DNA from: Eucommia ulmoides
Taxonomy: Eukaryota > Streptophyta > Magnoliopsida > Garryales > Eucommiaceae
Assembly: GCA_016647705.1 (NCBI GenBank)
Contig: JAENRU010000489.1
Coordinates: 806,001-870,000 of the forward strand
Length of the DNA: 64,000 bases
Direction of reading: 5' to 3'
Each line of letters opens with the position of its first letter. Position 1 is the first letter of the stretch. The notes below the pieces were generated by a model. The model searched no databases, was not told where the DNA came from, and saw only the letters and a list, made by a program, of their open reading frames with translations. Positions 59,627-64,000 of the stretch are shown here, piece by piece. Made by a program: the position numbers and the translations under genes.

Positions 59627-60201
59627 TAAGATTTACGAAAAACAAATCCATTTAAACATTCACCAAAACCATCAATGACCAAATCACAATAAACATTCAC
59701 CCACACACAAACTCAATAAACAAACAAACAAACAAACAAAATCCAAACCTGGAAAATCAACGGTCAATGAACATTCACCAAATCACCCAAAAACAAATAA
59801 ATAAAAATATTAACAAAACTCAAAGATCAGACGAAGAAGGCAGCGGCGCAACACAAATCCAACGCGCGAGCGACCTCCTGCGGCGGCGGTGACATCACTG
59901 ACGGCTGAGAGATGTGACCTCCGATGGTGGAGTTGACGTCTTCATCACCAGCGGCGATTGATGAGAGAATGAGGGAAGGGGCGTGGCAGCGAAGAATAAT
60001 TTTTATTCTTTTTTTGAAAGATCTTTTAACTTCGCCAATACTACCTTCCTTTCACATCACAGGCATGGGAGCAGCCAAGACGGAACCAGTCAAGCCACGC
60101 AACAGAGATAAACGTGTACCATTCTTCATTTCAACTTCACAATCCGGGTTTCGTCTCCAATTTAGGGTTTCAATCGTTTCCCCAGTTTGTAGCATTAGAA
60201 A

Positions 60202-63200
60202 ATGGTAAGAAAGAAAGGATTCGAGCTGATTCTAGGGTTTATCGTGTTAATCCTTCTCTGCGATGGAGTTCAATCGAAGTGCAGCGGCAGCTGCGTCGCT
60301 TTAGCTTCGTACTTCGTTATGTATGAAAGATATCTCGAAAGAGTCTCCCCGATCTTCTCCTCTAATGTTTCCGAAATTCTGAGTTACAATCGTATCACAA
60401 TAACCAATCCTCCTGACATTCTTGATGGTACCAGAGTCAATGTCCCGTTCTCTTGCGGCTGTCTTCGCAATGGTGGATTTCTAGGTCATCAGTTCATCAC
60501 AAATTTCGGCTGTACCTACTGGGAGGCCGCCGGAACTTACTTTGCTAATCTGACGACCGTCGATATGTTGCAGAGGTTCAATAATTACGGTAACGACAAC
60601 GCATTTCAGAATTGGCCGTTGATTGTTACTGTAAATTGCTCGTGCGGGGACAGTCGTGTTTCGAGAGATTATGGGTTGTTTATCACGTACCCTCTTCGGG
60701 CCGGTGAGAGTCTGTCTTCCATAGCCAATGCATCTCAGCTTCCTGAACGGTTGTTGCAGGATTACAATCCCGGCGTGAATTTCAGCAGGGGAAGTGGTTT
60801 GGTTTTCATTCCTGGGAGAGGTGACTCATTTTTCTACACCGTGTCTTACTCTGTTTTATGAATATATATGAATTCACGAGGCAACTTTTTACTCTGTACA
60901 AAACTATGTAATTTTGGGTTTCCTTCCTTTTTTTTAGTCCAAATGAAAGGTGTTATAGAGCATGTAGGACACAAAACACTTTTAATATAGTTGGAAATCA
61001 ATTTTGTTAATATATGTATATATGGGTCTTAGCTCGTTAGGTTGTATGGAGTCAATAGTCCAAATCCTAATCTTTGTCTATGGATTGACCCTTGTATATC
61101 TCATTATAGGCTTGACATATATCAATATATCGTCTCATATTCTCTCAAGATTTAATTTTTCTTAGCCATATTCTTACTAAAATTTCGCATTTTTTTTTCC
61201 GTTTGAATCACTATCGTCGTTGCCTCCAACATATTGTGTCATTGTTCAACAACCCAACACCAAATCCGACACCAACTACATATTCCTAAGTAAGCAATAT
61301 GTCCAAATCCACCAAAAGTAAGCCAAACGACCTCGCCATGCACCTGCACACACCTCGAGAAATCTCAGTGCCGCCATCATCTTTGTTGACCCCTACACAC
61401 TCCATTGTTACTCCTTTATCAACACCAAAACCACCACCATAATTGTCTCGCCGACGCGAAGCCAATGCCACCAACCAAACCTCCAACAATCATCGGATGC
61501 ACCCTCATCTCCGCCACAAAGCCGTTCTATCTCTGCCGAACTCAACAACGCGCCTGGCCACCTCCACAACAACCCTAGACACATCAGCAACTAAGTGTCA
61601 TGTCATGTTAACCCACCGTCGCCACTCCTCCTTCCATGTTAGTGCCAAGTCAGAAGACATTGCTACCACAACATCGCTACGTCAGCATCACCTGTCATGC
61701 TAGCCAACACGTCAGCACAGGGGGGAATGCCACGACATTTGGCACGACATTGCCACGTAAGCATTAGGGATGCCACAACATTTGACATCATCTCCACGTC
61801 AGCATTGTTGATGTACTCGCTTTGCCACATCAGGAGCTCCCTTTGGAGTGGCGGCGAGATTTTGCCAGTGAAGAGAATCTTGTGGAGAAATCCAAGAGAG
61901 TAAATCCTGGTAGTGTGCTTAATCTTGCCTGAGAAAGGGATTATGAATTCATGAGAGTGGATCTTCGAAAGTGTAAGGGTTCGGTTCTCACTTGGGAATT
62001 TGATAGTGAAATTAGAACTTTCCATGGGAGTTTGGAGGAGTAGACGTAGGCAAGGAATCTTGCCGAACTACTATAAATCCTTGTGTCTTGTGTGTGTGAT
62101 TATCTCTATCCTTTACTCTCTTTGGTTGTTTACTTTGCATTGTGTAATTATTATTCTATATCTCTTCTGCATAAGTGCATATTTACAATAATCATACTTT
62201 GAGGATTTTATTTAAACAAACATAAGAAGGATAAAAAAATTTGAAGACCCAATTCACTCCCCCTTGGGTCATCTCTGGGCCAACGCTTCGTCTCCACTAA
62301 GTCAGCATTGCCGATCAAACTGCAAATATCTTTAGTCTTCACCAAGACCTATCAATATAGGCTTTACTTTCCAAACTCTAAGTTAATATTGGCTTACTAC
62401 CTTGAGTTTGAGGAGGAATGTTAATATATATAAGCACCATAATCCTTGCCTATACACAAGCACCCTTGTACATCTCAGTATTCTATAGGCTTCACACACA
62501 TAAGCATTCCATATGTCAATTACTCATGAGTGAGTATTTATGTGGAAAGTGAGTATATTTTGGTCTCTAAGACATGTTTTGTCCTTGGAATTAAACTTTT
62601 ATTAATGGACTAATTGCTTAAAACCCAGGGCATTTGATCTACTAGTCGTATAGTGGCACTCCTTTAGGCAACCCCCCCAACCCCCGGGCAAAAAAAAAAA
62701 AAAAAAAAATCTCTTCTCAATAATAATAATAAAAGAAACATAAAAAAAAAATTCCTTTTTTTATTTTCTTGTTTGATGGGAAACTTGTTCGACCCTTTTG
62801 CTTTTTTGAAGGGATTGCCTTTCAAAATTTATGATTACATATTTTTATGTTCAATGCAGATCAAAACGGAGCTTATCCTAGTATTAGGTAAGAAATATAA
62901 AACTCCAAGGTTTTCTTGCTTTCAGCAAATTTCGTTTTGAGTTTGTTTACATCTGATTGTCCTTCTTTCCTCTTTGCAGGTCAAACGGTGGGGTTGTCTT
63001 TGCTCACCCAACTTATCTGAATACTTCTACTCAAGCTCAAAGTTGAGTTGTCGAGGTGGATTTTGATATTCTCTAAATCTCAAATCTATATATTTTTTTT
63101 TCCTAAAGCAGGACTCTCTGGTGGAGGCATTGTTGGCTTAAATGTTGCAGCAGTTGCAGGAATTGTGTTCTTTGCATTTTGCCTTTATGTTAGATTTTGC

Positions 63201-63556
63201 AGAGGGAAGAGACAGGCAGGCGAGCTTATGCAAGGTAATCATTGCGTCTTGTTTGACGCATTCAATACTATATTTAAAGGGAGAGCAAGGGGTGGTAGTT
63301 ATTTTTTTGGTGTATCAACATTTGAAGTATCAATAATATCCTTAATGATTATATAGGTAACGGAAGCATGGATAAAGCTTCAGGATCAGGAACGTACGGT
63401 GATGGTGGTGTTCCTGGGATTTCATGCATCACTGTTTATAAATCGGTTGAGTTCTCATATAAAGAGCTAGCCAAGGCTACAAATAAGTTCAGTTTGGCTA
63501 ACAAGATCGGTCAAGGTGGCTTTGGATCTGTTTACTATGCTGAGCTAAGAGGCGAG
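60202..63556 (+). CDS. LysM receptor-like kinase (CERK1/NFR1-like), 5' part
   Basis: Exons 60202-60820, 62860-62887, 62980-62987, 63109-63234 and 63357-63556 join in phase to 327 codons; the rest lies beyond the window. Such receptors bind chitin or lipochitin oligosaccharides at the plasma membrane and signal in immunity or symbiosis. A signal peptide (about 1-24, ending GVQS) precedes three LysM modules with the usual CSGSC, CGC and CSC cysteine motifs ([54 protein letters not shown]). A membrane segment ([20 protein letters not shown]), a basic stop, and the start of the kinase domain follow ([36 protein letters not shown], including the Gly-rich loop). Exon 3 would be only 8 nt; it is needed to keep frame but is the weakest part. 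The exon-4 acceptor is AAGCAG, where either AG keeps the frame. CERK1 versus NFR1 type cannot be settled without the missing kinase exons. Confidence 0.88.
61004..62545. mobile_element. Ty1/copia-like LTR fossil fragments in LysM kinase intron 1
   Basis: Near 62390-62420, ACCTTGAGTTTGAGGAGGAA is followed by TGTTAATATATATAAGC, as at the polypurine tract and start of a copia 3' LTR. A related TGTTAATATATGTATA start lies at about 61007. A copia-type R/U5-like stretch (GGCAAGGAATCTTGCCGAAC, CTATAAATCCTTGTGTCTTG) lies at about 62040-62090, and CCAATTCACTCCCCCTTGGG at about 62248. No pol domain is recognisable. It is a heavily broken, possibly composite fossil that accounts for most of the 2-kb intron. 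Confidence 0.5.
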
Positions 63557-64000
63557 GTTTGTAACCTTGTATCAATGTTATTTATACAAAAATGCATAGT
63601 TGCATGAAGTGGGCACGGGAGCGGGAGCGGTGAATCGTCGAAGTTTGAGAGTTTCACATCTTTGGAGCTCTTAGGAAGTAACTTTTTTTTAGATAAATAT
63701 ATAATATAGTTGGTAGTGTTCCGATTTTTATTTGAAATAATATATTTTTACAATACAATATTTGTCTGTAAAGGCCTATTTCATGTTTTTTGTGTTAAAA
63801 TAAGTTTTCAACAAAAATATGTGGAAAAAATAAGTTATTTCGAGGTTTAGTTGTGATAGGAGTACGGTGGGAATGAGGTTTTGACATGATACGAGCAAGT
63901 GTAGTGCGAAATTATCAATAAGAAGTAGGGGATTGTGAGTCTGACACTGGAGCATGATCATTTTAGAGGGATCCGGCAACTAAATAAAAAAATAAATATA
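63557..64000. other. Start of LysM kinase intron 5
   Basis: The donor GTTTGT follows the codons for AELRGE. The remaining sequence to the window end shows no exon I can recognise; the next expected exon (AAIKKMDM-like) is outside. Confidence 0.6.

Larger units (their letters stand above)
53706..60254. repeat. Right arm of the large inverted duplication
   Basis: This is the reverse complement of 1-5785, with base 60254 matching base 1. The inner boundary is at 53706, where CCTTTATTCTGC matches the left-arm end, and the sequences diverge beyond it. Right-only additions are the Harbinger-like element at 58306-59626 and the hAT element inside it. The outer limit cannot be seen because the left copy is cut by the window edge. 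Confidence 0.92.

Noticed and set aside
63048-63356. A separate small protein containing the membrane segment
   Set aside because: It is the LysM kinase exon at 63109-63234 read into both introns.

Overview
This is a plant nuclear window, almost certainly from a eudicot. It is AT-rich, its genes are split by GT-AG introns, and between and inside them lie microsatellites, MITEs, hAT, Harbinger-like, Helitron, LINE and LTR-retrotransposon remains. All proteins I recognise are plant housekeeping or plant-lineage proteins. I cannot name a species.

Layout. Bases 1-53 (minus strand) are the first codons of a LysM receptor kinase that runs off the left edge. RBCX1, a chloroplast RuBisCO assembly chaperone (plus strand, 3735-8304, six exons), follows. 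Convergent with it is the malonyl-CoA decarboxylase gene MCD (minus strand, 20899-9762, sixteen exons). From memory, the Arabidopsis homologues of these two (At4g04330 and At4g04320) are also neighbours, so this is probably an old block. The coatomer beta-subunit gene (plus, 24075-29091, four coding exons) comes next. From about 29.1 to 50.4 kb I find no intact gene. This stretch holds a three-level nest of small DNA elements, a Helitron-like element carrying elongation factor 1B-gamma and RPA-like fragments, a non-coding LTR element with two complete LTRs, an array of a 14-bp palindrome, and several small hAT copies. A single-exon glycosyltransferase of the zeatin O-glucosyltransferase type (minus, 51815-50409) follows, then a second, well-covered LysM receptor kinase (plus, 60202 to beyond the right edge).

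Main structural result. Bases 1-5785 and 53706-60254 are inverted copies of each other. The repeat holds the 5' end of the LysM receptor kinase, its upstream region, and exons 1-2 of RBCX1, and ends inside RBCX1 intron 2. The window therefore has two outward-pointing LysM receptor kinase genes about 60 kb apart, one complete RBCX1, and one RBCX1 copy cut off after exon 2. The left locus is probably ancestral, because only there does the repeat continue into the rest of RBCX1 and MCD. The right arm later received a Harbinger-like element, itself hit by a hAT element.

The intact genes do unrelated jobs: RuBisCO assembly in plastids, malonyl-CoA turnover, COPI vesicle coating, cytokinin-type glucosylation, and sensing of chitin or lipochitin oligosaccharides at the plasma membrane. 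Nothing suggests an operon-like or cluster function. Exon structures were built by joining splice sites by eye and checking reading phase and family similarity from memory; no search or transcript data were available.
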